Below are positions 6,035 through 14,942 of a DNA stretch of 24,838 nt, one piece after another (within the stretch, counting starts at the first letter, position 1; every line of letters begins with the position of its first letter). Source of the DNA: a virus. Under the pieces are notes generated by a model. The model worked only from the letters and a program-made list of their open reading frames with translations. It searched no databases and was not told the DNA's origin. The stretch spans positions 1 to 24,838 of the IMG/VR virus record IMGVR_UViG_3300005613_000395; one strand, given 5' to 3'. The translations under genes and the position numbers were made by a program.

Positions 6035-9000
6035 TTGAGATATCTTGTTATCTGTGTCGCACTTCTGTATTGTTTTGATGTCAGATTCGAAAAGGCTTCA
6101 AGTTCTTCTATGTCAAGTATTCCTTTTATATCATAGTTCTTCTTATCTCTGTAAGTTGATCCGTAACCATTCTCACTTGTAATTTCAACAACAACAAATG
6201 GGTCAATATTCGAGTCCAATGTGAAGTTGAAAGGCAATAGATTGCCACTTCTTCGTGTTTCACTTAACCGTTGTATCGGTGACAGGTCGATCTGTCGCCA
6301 TTCAGTTATGTCTATCCAGTTGTTCTGAGGTCCATTATTATCCAATGATGGTGGTATCACAGATGCCGTCATGGATGGTGTCATTCCGTATCCAGAAAAG
6401 ATATAAAAGTCTCTATCATATCTCACAATGTCTGAAACATTGTAGGTTGTGCCTTGCTGCCAATCATTAACTGACTCATATTTTCTTGGATTGTTCAGTT
6501 TATTGTTATCAATTGTTGATTCATACACTTTATCAAAATAATAAACACGGTCACCTGCATTATAAGTTTTCATAGGATACCACTCGCGATATATCTCATA
6601 TGTTCTTATATCGATCGTGTATTGGTCAGGAAGTCCTGTATCTCTCTGTGTGTAAAGATCCAACACACAGTTATAAACAGTTGATCCATTGTTGACTGGC
6701 ATAAGATATGCCTCATTCATCCTATGTGTTATCGGTGTCATCGATTCATACACATTGAATATGCTGACATCACGGGTGATGTGTGATATTGAACTTGTGT
6801 GTAGAAAATCCGCCCTACCTGTTATGTCAAGTATCTTATGTGTGAGTGGTATTACATTGTTTTCTAACCATTCTTTCAATCCTTGAAGTTTCTTTTGAAC
6901 TTCTTCAAGAGAATATGTAAGAAGATTGTTGCCTTCTCTATCGGTTATCCTGTATGTCAGATTGAACAATTTGGTTTCTTCATAGTTCTGATTGGGGAAA
7001 GTGCCTTTCAGAAAATCATTATCGGTCCAACCTTCAACATTCGGGTCGAATATATCTGGTATCTCTACTTTAAAAAGTTTCAGATAATTTTTTGAAAGTC
7101 GATTGACATTTCTATAATATTCATAAAGTTCAAGGTCATTATATCCAAAGTAGTTGATGGCATTTATTATTGCCTTATATGATCCTATGTATGGATATAT
7201 CATGTGTCTCATCATCAACATCTCTTTTCTTTTCTTATTGAGAAATGTCCAATCGATGCCTTCTTCTTTGATGTCATATGACTTGAAAATGTAAACATCG
7301 TCTGATGATATCAATTTGCCTATGTTGTTCAACTCTATTTTATATCTTTCATCTTCTATCTCGGTCTGTGCATATGTTATGAATCTTCCAATTTCCCTGT
7401 CCCAAACTCTGAACCTTACAGAAAGATATGTCGTGTCGTTCTGATCGGGGTAATTTTCAACAATTGTTGACTCTTCTTCGAGAAAATCAATATCTTTGAA
7501 GAATTCAACGACCAATTGTCTTGGGAAAACCGCTTTGACCTTTAAAAGATATCCATTGTTCTGTGAGATATATTGGCTAGTTGAGTTAGAGACATCATTG
7601 ATGAAAATTGCAATGTGTTGTCCGGATCTTAATCCTCTCTCATTTCCATTTATATCGGTCGTGAACAATTGATTTGATAATACATCCAATTCAATTATTC
7701 CTCGTCTCTCAGATGTTACCGGGTCAGTCTCCGTTCTGAAAGATATCTTGTTTGTGACATCTTCCTTCGTGTTGAGTGTGAAATCTATCGGTTCTGCAAC
7801 GAACAATTGTGCAATTGAACGCAGGGGACCTTCAACAGTCGAATTGAATCCAATGAAAGTTTCAATTGGTTCTGGTTGAGTTGATATATCATCATCGTCA
7901 TCAATGAAACTGAGTTGGTGAACTAGTGCCTGAAAGACGGTCTGTTGTTCCTTTGGATCGTTCACTTTTGTGATGTCTCTGTTAGGTCTTCTGTTCAATA
8001 CAACTTCTGGTAATGGTCTTTCTCCTTGGTAGGCGAGTGGTCCTTGTGTTGTCAACTGGTCACCTGAGAAGTCATAGTAGAAGAACTGTGGTACATTATC
8101 AGAGAACCATCTGAAATAAAGACTTGCGGTTACGCCTCCATTGAAATTCATTCTTGGCCTTCTCAGATAATCTCTTGTATTGAGCCAAAGATGGTCACGG
8201 TCCAAGTAATCTGGATCAAGTGTACCATATTGACTTTGTGTTATGGTTATGGATGGTCCGATCACAATTGGTGATATCACAAAACTTACCTGAGGCACTA
8301 TCTCGATGATCTGTTGTTGTGTCGGTTGTAAGAACCAAACAGAATTTCTATCACCATCGAAGGCCGCTCGTGTAACATTGTCACCGAAAGAAAGTGGGAA
8401 AACTTCTCGTATCGTTCCGATCTGTGAATTCATTACCGAAATGTTCGGGCTCGATGGATCTTGATTCGAAATATAGATATCACCATCATAGTAATTAACT
8501 GTTTCAAATCCATATGCGCTTGGCGCAGTGTTATTGAATGAAAATTGATCATTTATGATGTCATATTTTGCAAACCTTGGTGAATCTGTTGATGTGAACA
8601 CTGAAGAATCAAGTGATGAGAAAGCAATATAATTATCAGTTCCTGATGGATTTGATGTTAATTGTGTAAGTGTATTGTTATCTATCTTGTACAAGAAAGA
8701 TGTGTCAAAGAAAAATATTGATTCATTTACAGGATCGTATATGACCTCATCATCGGTTATTGCAGGAACAAGATATGTACCAACAACAGTTCTTGTGTCA
8801 CCATCGACTCTTCTCATTGTTGATGGTGGTGATGCAATATACATATCACCTTCAAAATCATTGAAGGCAAGATCATATCCTTGGCCAGATATTGTTTGTA
8901 CTAAAGTTCCTGACTGATATATTCTTATGTTGCTATCGGTCGTTATATAAACATCCCCATTATTTCTATTGAAATCCATTGAGAATGCATCCTCAGGTAA

Positions 9001-11826
9001 TGTAATGTCGCCCACTGGATATTGTGTGTAAGGGTCGATCCAGTGAAGTGACCTCTCTTTGAGTGCATAAACATACGAATCAAATTGGTTGAACATCAAT
9101 TTCAACGGTGATGTTGTCCCTGATAGGGGTATTGTTGTTTCAAGAGATCCATTTATCGAATTGAATATCTGAAGATCGCCTGACAGACAGAACATCGAAT
9201 TGGTAGGTTGTACATATATGATATCAACCATCGATTGAGTGCCTGTATTGTATGTGTTCACTGAGTATGTTGTTGTATTCTGAAAGCTTATTGAATATGC
9301 GTTTGAAAATTGTTGATTGTTGAACATTCCAGAATTCGACTGAGTTATCGTGATGCATCCTGTTTCTTGAAATCCATTGGAAAACCCAACAATTGCAAAT
9401 GGTGAATTGGTATCACATGATTGAGTAAGACCCCAAAAAGGACCTTCATAACTCAGATTCATAACATATGGATCCAAAAAGATGATATTATAATCAACAT
9501 TCTGTAATGGATAAATTGTGTTGTTGATGCCTGTTATCATACCGGTTGCAAATCCTGTCGCTTCAAAATGCTCACACGATTGTGTGCCGGAAGCAGTTCC
9601 TGATTGTGTTGCAAGAAGTATCTCATTGGATGTCAACAAAGATCCGTGATTTCCAGAGAACTTATATGTTATCTCAAAGTTCTTGTCGCCTGGTAGAACT
9701 TGAGCGTTCGGTCTTATTTCCAGATCACATCTTCTATCATATTCTTTGAGATTGAATTTCAAAGTTGATCCAACATTGTTTACAAATATTCCAAAATCAT
9801 CAAGTATGAACTGATATTCATTAATCCAATTCTGTAATGTCTGTGGTAGATTTGAATTCGGATCAGGTAAAGAATGTGTCACTGGGTAAGATGTTCCATT
9901 TATTCTTATATCCAAATATGGTGAGAAGCTGAATGTGACTCCCTCGATTGATGGTTCAAAGAATGTTACCTGGCTGTGTTCAATGTAATAATCAGCAGTT
10001 GATCCGACCTCAATCACAAAATCAAGTGGCACATTCGGATATTGTGTTCTCAGATTAATTGAATTGAAGTATGGTGAGATAGAATCAATTGTCTGTAATG
10101 ATGGTATTATACCAAGTAGTATCAATTCAGCAGAATTCAATGTGAACCATCTCCTCAAAGTAGCGTCAATGGTTCTTTCCATATCGATCTGTGCTGATGA
10201 GTATATGAATACAATATCAGATTGATATACTTCACCGTTTATTGTGATTATAAGTCCGAATTCATCCATATCAGTGAAAACAATATTATAATTGAAATTT
10301 TCAGAAATGTCAAAGTTGAATTCTCTCTGTAATTTTTCTTCAATTTCGATCGGCTTTTCGATTATAAGATTCTGCTGACCTATGTTTACCTGTGGTTGTG
10401 TGTCTGTAAGATAATTCAATATCACATATTGTGACGGATATATCAATCTGGAAGTGATCACATCATTATCGAACCCCATATCAACATCGAACACACTTAG
10501 TTGTTCAGAATATCTCTCAACTGCCGATGCAAGTGTCACGGATTGTGAGAAAGTAAAAGATTGTCTGAAAACAAATCTGTCCTGTGTGAGATAAACCTTT
10601 GAGCTTACTATCGTTTCGTTAGTTGGTGTCTGATCTACAAGAATATAGTTCGGTGTGTCACTCCAATAATTTATATCACTCGGATCAGTCGAAATGGTCG
10701 GTGGTGTTGTTGTGAGATCATCGAGAGTTTCATTGGCAACCCATGTATAGGATTGAATGCACTGATATATTTTGTTTTCCCATATTACCTGTTGTCCGAC
10801 CTGATAGGTCACTTGATTTGCATTTCCCAAGAAATTCGGTATGTTCGATACTCTATAGAATTGTTGGTTAAAGTTTGATTCCGGTATTTTGAATTCGGTT
10901 CCTGGTTTCAATATTCTTGGAACACCTGATGTAAAGTCAATTACATTTGTGAATCCTAATAGGTTTGGGGTTGATCCGTCATAGAACTGCAAACCTGCCT
11001 CATAGATGAGTGGTACATCTGTTCTTGTCAGAACTTCGATCAGAAGATCTGTGTTTGATGGCAAGGCAGAAGCATCAAGTGTATATTCATAATTCGATAT
11101 ATCAAAATTGTCTGTCTTCTTTACCGTAACAACCTCAACATCGTCAAAGTCAAGTGTTTCTTTGTAATCATCGTTGTTGTCTGTGTTTACGATGTTAAGT
11201 TTTTTATTTTCATAAAGATTCAAATAAAAATCAGTTTCGTTCCATGATGATAATGTATTCTGTAAGGTAGGTGTTATATAATTGTTTATACCTATGATAT
11301 CTAAAGATGAAATTGTTTCATTGTTGTAACTTGTAGGCAATTGCCAGTTCCAGTTGTTGTCAAAGTCAAGATTTGCTTCATCGGTCAATATCATTATTGC
11401 GCCTGGTTTGGTTCTTATGACCATATAAGTTCTATTCACACTGTTCAAACTGAATATTGGATCATTCACTCTTACAATGGTTCCCTTTGGGAATTTTTTA
11501 TGAAAATCATCACCATATATCCATTTTGAAAAATAATCAGATTCAAAATTGACCGGATCAATTCTATTTATCACTTGATCAGTGAATGTTGATCGATAGA
11601 ATTTGAACCCATGTTCATTGAAAAGTTGCCATTTTTTTAAAGTGAGGTCATTCGGACACGCATATTCGAATGCTGGTATCTTTTCGAACATGTAAATTGC
11701 CTGTGTTTTGAATGTGTCGCTTGAATTTTCATGGAAAAGAATATCTCCTTCATATCTTTCGAGATCTGGCTCATAATTGAAGTTAAGTGATTTTCCTTCC
11801 TTGTCAAAGAATATTAGATTTTCCAT
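6031..11826 (-). CDS. Giant baseplate wedge-type protein, gp7-like, with beta-propeller insertion (1931 aa)
   Basis: This very large protein is likely a baseplate wedge component; T4 gp7 has 1032 residues. The N-terminus (MENLIFFDKEGKSLNF, then RYEGDILFHENSSDTFKT) and the C-terminal block KEMLMMRHMIYPYIGSYKAI resemble wedge proteins of T4-like phages as I remember them. Residues about 865-1180 contain repeated blade-like units (DAFSMDFNRNNGDVYITTDS, YDLAFNDFEGDMYIAS, and others) typical of an NHL/WD-like beta-propeller. CBM5/12-like motifs of the form W-x-Y-x-x-G-x-x-V-x-Y-x-x-x-x-Y occur near residue 340 and twice near 1745-1800. There is no signal peptide. The gene starts 5 nt after an ATATATAT box and ends tail to tail with gp25. 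The structural role is likely; the exact gp7 equivalence is tentative. Confidence 0.6.
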   Translation of the reverse strand: MENLIFFDKEGKSLNFNYEPDLERYEGDILFHENSSDTFKTQAIYMFEKIPAFEYACPNDLTLKKWQLFNEHGFKFYRSTFTDQVINRIDPVNFESDYFSKWIYGDDFHKKFPKGTIVRVNDPIFSLNSVNRTYMVIRTKPGAIMILTDEANLDFDNNWNWQLPTSYNNETISSLDIIGINNYITPTLQNTLSSWNETDFYLNLYENKKLNIVNTDNNDDYKETLDFDDVEVVTVKKTDNFDISNYEYTLDASALPSNTDLLIEVLTRTDVPLIYEAGLQFYDGSTPNLLGFTNVIDFTSGVPRILKPGTEFKIPESNFNQQFYRVSNIPNFLGNANQVTYQVGQQVIWENKIYQCIQSYTWVANETLDDLTTTPPTISTDPSDINYWSDTPNYILVDQTPTNETIVSSKVYLTQDRFVFRQSFTFSQSVTLASAVERYSEQLSVFDVDMGFDNDVITSRLIYPSQYVILNYLTDTQPQVNIGQQNLIIEKPIEIEEKLQREFNFDISENFNYNIVFTDMDEFGLIITINGEVYQSDIVFIYSSAQIDMERTIDATLRRWFTLNSAELILLGIIPSLQTIDSISPYFNSINLRTQYPNVPLDFVIEVGSTADYYIEHSQVTFFEPSIEGVTFSFSPYLDIRINGTSYPVTHSLPDPNSNLPQTLQNWINEYQFILDDFGIFVNNVGSTLKFNLKEYDRRCDLEIRPNAQVLPGDKNFEITYKFSGNHGSLLTSNEILLATQSGTASGTQSCEHFEATGFATGMITGINNTIYPLQNVDYNIIFLDPYVMNLSYEGPFWGLTQSCDTNSPFAIVGFSNGFQETGCITITQSNSGMFNNQQFSNAYSISFQNTTTYSVNTYNTGTQSMVDIIYVQPTNSMFCLSGDLQIFNSINGSLETTIPLSGTTSPLKLMFNQFDSYVYALKERSLHWIDPYTQYPVGDITLPEDAFSMDFNRNNGDVYITTDSNIRIYQSGTLVQTISGQGYDLAFNDFEGDMYIASPPSTMRRVDGDTRTVVGTYLVPAITDDEVIYDPVNESIFFFDTSFLYKIDNNTLTQLTSNPSGTDNYIAFSSLDSSVFTSTDSPRFAKYDIINDQFSFNNTAPSAYGFETVNYYDGDIYISNQDPSSPNISVMNSQIGTIREVFPLSFGDNVTRAAFDGDRNSVWFLQPTQQQIIEIVPQVSFVISPIVIGPSITITQSQYGTLDPDYLDRDHLWLNTRDYLRRPRMNFNGGVTASLYFRWFSDNVPQFFYYDFSGDQLTTQGPLAYQGERPLPEVVLNRRPNRDITKVNDPKEQQTVFQALVHQLSFIDDDDDISTQPEPIETFIGFNSTVEGPLRSIAQLFVAEPIDFTLNTKEDVTNKISFRTETDPVTSERRGIIELDVLSNQLFTTDINGNERGLRSGQHIAIFINDVSNSTSQYISQNNGYLLKVKAVFPRQLVVEFFKDIDFLEEESTIVENYPDQNDTTYLSVRFRVWDREIGRFITYAQTEIEDERYKIELNNIGKLISSDDVYIFKSYDIKEEGIDWTFLNKKRKEMLMMRHMIYPYIGSYKAIINAINYFGYNDLELYEYYRNVNRLSKNYLKLFKVEIPDIFDPNVEGWTDNDFLKGTFPNQNYEETKLFNLTYRITDREGNNLLTYSLEEVQKKLQGLKEWLENNVIPLTHKILDITGRADFLHTSSISHITRDVSIFNVYESMTPITHRMNEAYLMPVNNGSTVYNCVLDLYTQRDTGLPDQYTIDIRTYEIYREWYPMKTYNAGDRVYYFDKVYESTIDNNKLNNPRKYESVNDWQQGTTYNVSDIVRYDRDFYIFSGYGMTPSMTASVIPPSLDNNGPQNNWIDITEWRQIDLSPIQRLSETRRSGNLLPFNFTLDSNIDPFVVVEITSENGYGSTYRDKKNYDIKGILDIEELEAFSNLTSKQYRSATQITRYLN

Positions 11827-11887
11827 ATTTCATATATATTAATATGGAACAGTCGCGTAATATAAAAAATATTTAATATATAGATGT
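11827..11887. promoter_or_regulatory. Divergent promoter region, two TATATA boxes 5 nt from each start
   Basis: The 61-bp gap contains ATATATAT at 11832-11839, 5 nt before the minus-strand ATG at 11826. TATATA at 11877-11882 lies 5 nt before the plus-strand ATG at 11888. The middle holds a less AT-rich patch (ACAGTCGCG). The symmetric box-to-start distance supports each being a start-proximal promoter element. Confidence 0.4.
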
Positions 11888-12691
11888 ATGAAATTATTTA
11901 AATATAAAGACTTTTTAAATGAATCCAATCAGGATATAGATTCTATCTGTAAAAGGTATGGTATAGAAAACTATACCATCAATGGAGATGGATCAATTGA
12001 TGTTGATGGAAATGTTAATTTATATAATAAAGGATTGACTAAACTTCCATTAAAATTCAGAAATGTCAGTGGTCATTTTTATTGTCATAATAAGCGGGGG
12101 AATCAGAATAATAAATTAACTTCTTTAGAAGGAAGTCCAAAAAGTGTTGGTGGTTATTTTTATTGTCATTATAATCAATTAACTTCTTTAGAAGGTGGTC
12201 CAAAAAGTGTTGGTGGTGGTTTTTCTTGTCATTATAATCAATTAACTTCTTTAGAAGGAAGTCCAAAAAGTGTTGGTGGTTATTTTTATTGTTATAATAA
12301 TCAATTAACTTCTTTAGAAGGTGGTCCAAAAAGTGTTGGTGGTGATTTTTATTGTGATAATAATCAATTAACTTCTTTGGAAGGAAGTCCAAAAAGTGTT
12401 GGTGGTGGTTTTTATTGTTCTAGGAATCAAGACCTTATTTCACTTGAAGGATTTCCTTTACACTATGATGAGACCAAAAACTTTTCATGCGAAAACACCA
12501 AACTTAAAGAAGTATATGAACTTTTTGATACGATCGATGCGATCGACTGGATCAACGAGTTTGAAGTTATCAATTGTGACAGTGATGTTCCAGAAGTTTA
12601 TTATATGAAATTATTGGATGTTTGGGAATCACTTGATAAAGAACCGATACCAAAAGAGGAAATAAATCTTAAAAATTATAAATTGATATGA
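11888..12691 (+). CDS. Leucine-rich-repeat-like protein with capsid-targeting-like N-terminus (267 aa)
   Basis: The core is a run of 21-residue repeats of the form NQLTSLEGxPKSVGGxFYC. Five near-perfect copies occupy about residues 77-181, with degenerate copies before (NKGLTKLPLKFRNVSGHFYC) and after (NQDLISLEGFPL). This makes an elongated LRR-like solenoid, a protein-binding scaffold type often seen as accessory genes in large phages. The N-terminus MKLFKYKDFLNES matches the pattern Y-x-(D/E)-F-(L/I)-x-E of T4 internal-protein capsid-targeting peptides, with a possible cleavage after LNE. The C-terminal 65 residues are acidic and mostly helical. The stop overlaps the next start as ATGA. The target of the repeats is unknown. 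Confidence 0.75.
   Translation: MKLFKYKDFLNESNQDIDSICKRYGIENYTINGDGSIDVDGNVNLYNKGLTKLPLKFRNVSGHFYCHNKRGNQNNKLTSLEGSPKSVGGYFYCHYNQLTSLEGGPKSVGGGFSCHYNQLTSLEGSPKSVGGYFYCYNNQLTSLEGGPKSVGGDFYCDNNQLTSLEGSPKSVGGGFYCSRNQDLISLEGFPLHYDETKNFSCENTKLKEVYELFDTIDAIDWINEFEVINCDSDVPEVYYMKLLDVWESLDKEPIPKEEINLKNYKLI
12116..12430 (+). repeat. Five tandem 63-bp coding repeats, alternating as a 126-bp dimer
   Basis: The unit begins ttaacttctttagaagg and recurs at 12116, 12179, 12242, 12305 and 12368. Copies alternate between an AGT-type (SPK) and a GGT-type (GPK) codon at the same place. Odd copies resemble each other, and so do even ones, which suggests recent expansion by 126-bp steps. It lies wholly inside the LRR-like gene. 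Confidence 0.9.
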
Positions 12692-13260
12692 AAGTATTAA
12701 AATTCACACACTACACAATTTCTGAGAATCTGATATACCACTTGGATAATAACATATCAGTTCTTGATAATATTTTCCGACCTGGTTCTGACGCATTTTT
12801 TTCACTTTTGAAGGAGGCAAGAGAAAACTTCAAAAATATTGAATTATTGGATATTGACAGGCAATTATTCGAAAATACTGACTTAGGTGAGTTTGTTGAA
12901 ATTGACGGACAGATGATACCACTTGACCTTCCCATGTTGGATCAGGGAATCATTAACGAAGCAGAATACAAGGGTAAGAAAGTAAAACTGAACAAGCCAA
13001 TGAGAAACACAGGTTCTGGTAAAAAATATAAAGTTTATGTTAAGAATCCAAAGACAGGAAAAGTTAAAGTGGTTCGATTTGGTGACCTGAAAGGCGGTCT
13101 TGCATCAAAGATAAATGATCCTGAGGCCAGAAGGGATTTTGCAAAAAGACACAAATGTAAAGATAAGAAAGATAAAACAAAGCCTGGTTACTGGTCGTGT
13201 AATTTACCGAGATATGCTAAATACCTTGGTCTTTCGGGAGGAGGAAATTTCTATTGGTAA
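12688..13260 (+). CDS. Two-part protein: tagged leader plus basic YKGKKVKLN / YWSC domain (190 aa)
   Basis: Residues 1-91 are acidic and helical; residues 95-175 are strongly basic. The C-terminal block (YKGKKVKLNKPMR, KKYKVYVKNPKTGKVKVVRFGD, DPEARRDFAKRHKC, TKPGYWSC) matches a domain I have met in many T4-like phage genomes, of unknown function, with conserved Cys157 and Cys171. The N-terminus MKVLKFTHYTISEN contains I-S-E, and the junction to the basic part reads IINE/AEYKGKK. Both fit the (I/L)xE rule of the T4 prohead protease. The protein could therefore be processed in the head to release a basic, DNA-binding-like fragment; that is inference. It is coupled by an ATGA overlap to the LRR-like gene and is followed after 7 nt by the next gene. 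Confidence 0.65.
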   Translation: MKVLKFTHYTISENLIYHLDNNISVLDNIFRPGSDAFFSLLKEARENFKNIELLDIDRQLFENTDLGEFVEIDGQMIPLDLPMLDQGIINEAEYKGKKVKLNKPMRNTGSGKKYKVYVKNPKTGKVKVVRFGDLKGGLASKINDPEARRDFAKRHKCKDKKDKTKPGYWSCNLPRYAKYLGLSGGGNFYW

Positions 13261-13267
13261 AAAAATT

Positions 13268-13543
13268 ATGATTTTCATGGAACTACCATTTATAGAAGAA
13301 GAAATATCTCAAGGTTATTTTCTGAGAAAATTCAGCGGCGCATCTCATGATTCTGAGTTTGTCTGGCATCGTGATAAAGAGGATAGATATGTGTTATCCT
13401 GTGAAAATACAGATTGGATGTTACAGCTTGATGATCAACTTCCAATGTCTTTGAATGAGGTAAGATATATACCGAAAGAAACATATCATAGATTGATAAA
13501 GGGTAGTGGTGACCTTGATATTGTCCTTTTGAAGATCAAGTAA
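13268..13543 (+). CDS. Small cupin-like protein (91 aa)
   Basis: A longer ORF opens at 13115, but its first part overlaps the preceding gene and gives unlikely sequence. ATG 13268 lies 7 nt after the preceding stop. The product begins MIFMELPFIEEEISQGYFLRKF; a second ATG at 13277 is also possible. The sequence EFVWHRDKEDRYVLSCENTD, WMLQLDDQLPMSL, VRYIPKETYHRLIKGSGDLDIVLL has the strand spacing and the H-x-n-H (WHRD ... YHRL) look of a single cupin barrel with a possible metal site. I have seen this arrangement next to the YWSC-domain protein in other T4-like phages. The substrate is unknown. Confidence 0.6.
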   Translation: MIFMELPFIEEEISQGYFLRKFSGASHDSEFVWHRDKEDRYVLSCENTDWMLQLDDQLPMSLNEVRYIPKETYHRLIKGSGDLDIVLLKIK

Positions 13544-13550
13544 TATTCCA

Positions 13551-13558
13551 TATATTTG
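13551..13558 (+). promoter_or_regulatory. TATATTTG box 4 nt before the start at 13563
   Basis: TATATTTG matches the Bacteroidota -7 consensus TAnnTTTG and lies 4 nt before ATG 13563. The spacing is the same as at the ileS leader and at the 15869 start. No clear -33 element was found. Confidence 0.35.
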
Positions 13559-13562
13559 TGAA

Positions 13563-13838
13563 ATGGAAATAATTGCAAAATATAAAGATCATGTTTTTAG
13601 AGTTATGATCTCGAAAAAACTTACACAGAATGTTCAATCAATACATTATTTAGGCGAATTTCAAGGATCTGTAAAAGAGTTCATCAATTATTATTCACCA
13701 TTGTATCCGAATGCGAGAAAACAGGTTTTTTTAGACACGAAAAGACCCCTGTTGAGAAGTGTGAGAGTCGAGATAGAAACCATGCCAAAATTCAAAAGGT
13801 TGTTCAGAAAGGAAAAGTTGAAAGAACTGTTAAGTTGA
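13563..13838 (+). CDS. Small basic hypothetical protein (91 aa)
   Basis: I do not recognise this protein. It starts MEIIAKYKDHVFRVMIS and ends in a basic helix (PKFKRLFRKEKLKELLS). It has no Cys, signal peptide or membrane segment. The start is supported by a TAnnTTTG box 4 nt upstream and by a 19-nt gap from the cupin-like gene. The last 9 nt overlap, tail to tail, the end of the Mre11-like gene. Coding is likely because the ORF fills the gap exactly and has codon use like its neighbours. Confidence 0.6.
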   Translation: MEIIAKYKDHVFRVMISKKLTQNVQSIHYLGEFQGSVKEFINYYSPLYPNARKQVFLDTKRPLLRSVRVEIETMPKFKRLFRKEKLKELLS

Positions 13839-14942
13839 TTTTGATCTGTAATTCTCTTGGTATATCTCAGTTATTTTTTCATATTCACCCAAAAGACCTT
13901 TTTTGAATTTTTCTGACCTGAATGTTTTGCTTTCTATGAATTTTCGTATATATGATTCATAATCAAGTTGAGTTGTGATCTCGATATCTCCTTCGATATC
14001 CAACACTTCATCCTCTTGTTCGTCAGAGTTATCTTCAACAATATCATCAAGATATTCAATTGATGTGAACTCTCCTTTTTCGAGTAGAACTTCAAGTTTT
14101 CTTCTAACTTTCCTATCACTTACTATGAGTTTGTTGGATATGACAAGATCGATGTAATCCTTTGAATTTGTTTCTGCTTCCAACATTTCAATATCATCTT
14201 CAGTTATTATTCTCAACTTTCTGAATACCGGTGAGTGTGTATTCTCTACGAAATCAGTTTCACCGCTCATGATATCAAGTATTGTAATTCCTTTTTTATC
14301 ATCTCGGTCATTTCTATCCATTTGATAAGGGCTACCTATGAATTCAAAGTTTTTTTCAACTTGTCTTATGTGTATATGACCTGAGAAAACTCTCTTATAT
14401 CCTTTGAATTGCTCAACATCGATTTTATCTGGATTTCTGTGTGCAACCGAGTTCAGGTGCATTCTACATCCATTGAGATCAGAGTGACAGAACAAATAAT
14501 CACCTGGGTTGTCATTCAACTCATTTATCATATCAAATCTTTTCTCGACCCATGGCATCAGGACCAGTTTTTTACCACACATTTCCAATGTTGTGGTTTC
14601 TGTATAGACTGAAATGTTATCTATATGGTCAAATAACCTCACAGAATTGACATCATTTGTTCCTTTGTTCCAAAGATCGTGGTTTCCAACAATGATATGA
14701 ACAGGTAATATCTTTGATATTTCGTTCAATATCTTTTCTAATTTATATGAGACTATAATTGGGATTGATGTTCTATTATCATAGATGTCTCCTAAAATGA
14801 TGAGTATATCATCTTGCTTTGTATTTTTTCTAAGATATGGAATGAAGAAATTCAAAAAGTAGTCCTCCATCATATCAAGCCATTTGTTGAGATCGTTTAT
14901 ATAGATTCCGAAGTGCCAGTCAGTTGATAAGAATGCTTTCAT
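13830..14942 (-). CDS. Recombination endonuclease subunit, T4 gp47 / SbcD / Mre11-like
   Basis: A calcineurin-like phosphoesterase of the Mre11/SbcD family; with the ATPase gp46 (not in the window) it would process DNA ends for recombination-dependent replication. The ORF opens at 15020, but the conserved start MKAFLSTDWHFG begins at 14942, giving 370 residues (T4 gp47 has 339). Metal ligands visible are D8 and H10 (DWHFG), D52 (LGDIYDNR), N87-H88-D89 (VGNHD), H153 (FCHSD), and H189 and H191 (SGHIHIRQ), so the active site is complete. The C-terminal third is acidic and variable. Upstream lies a structured divergent region. The gene ends with a 9-nt tail-to-tail overlap. Confidence 0.9.
   Translation of the reverse strand: MKAFLSTDWHFGIYINDLNKWLDMMEDYFLNFFIPYLRKNTKQDDILIILGDIYDNRTSIPIIVSYKLEKILNEISKILPVHIIVGNHDLWNKGTNDVNSVRLFDHIDNISVYTETTTLEMCGKKLVLMPWVEKRFDMINELNDNPGDYLFCHSDLNGCRMHLNSVAHRNPDKIDVEQFKGYKRVFSGHIHIRQVEKNFEFIGSPYQMDRNDRDDKKGITILDIMSGETDFVENTHSPVFRKLRIITEDDIEMLEAETNSKDYIDLVISNKLIVSDRKVRRKLEVLLEKGEFTSIEYLDDIVEDNSDEQEDEVLDIEGDIEITTQLDYESYIRKFIESKTFRSEKFKKGLLGEYEKITEIYQENYRSKST

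Noticed and set aside
12066-12392. 108-aa minus-strand frame with repeated KKLIDY units
   Set aside because: It is the antisense shadow of the 63-bp repeats in the LRR-like gene.
12116-12430. CRISPR array
   Set aside because: The repeats are contiguous and coding, with a 63-bp period equal to 21 codons and no unique spacers.
13115-13267. N-terminal extension of the cupin-like gene
   Set aside because: It overlaps the preceding gene in another frame and does not resemble protein sequence of this family; ATG 13268 follows the upstream stop by 7 nt.
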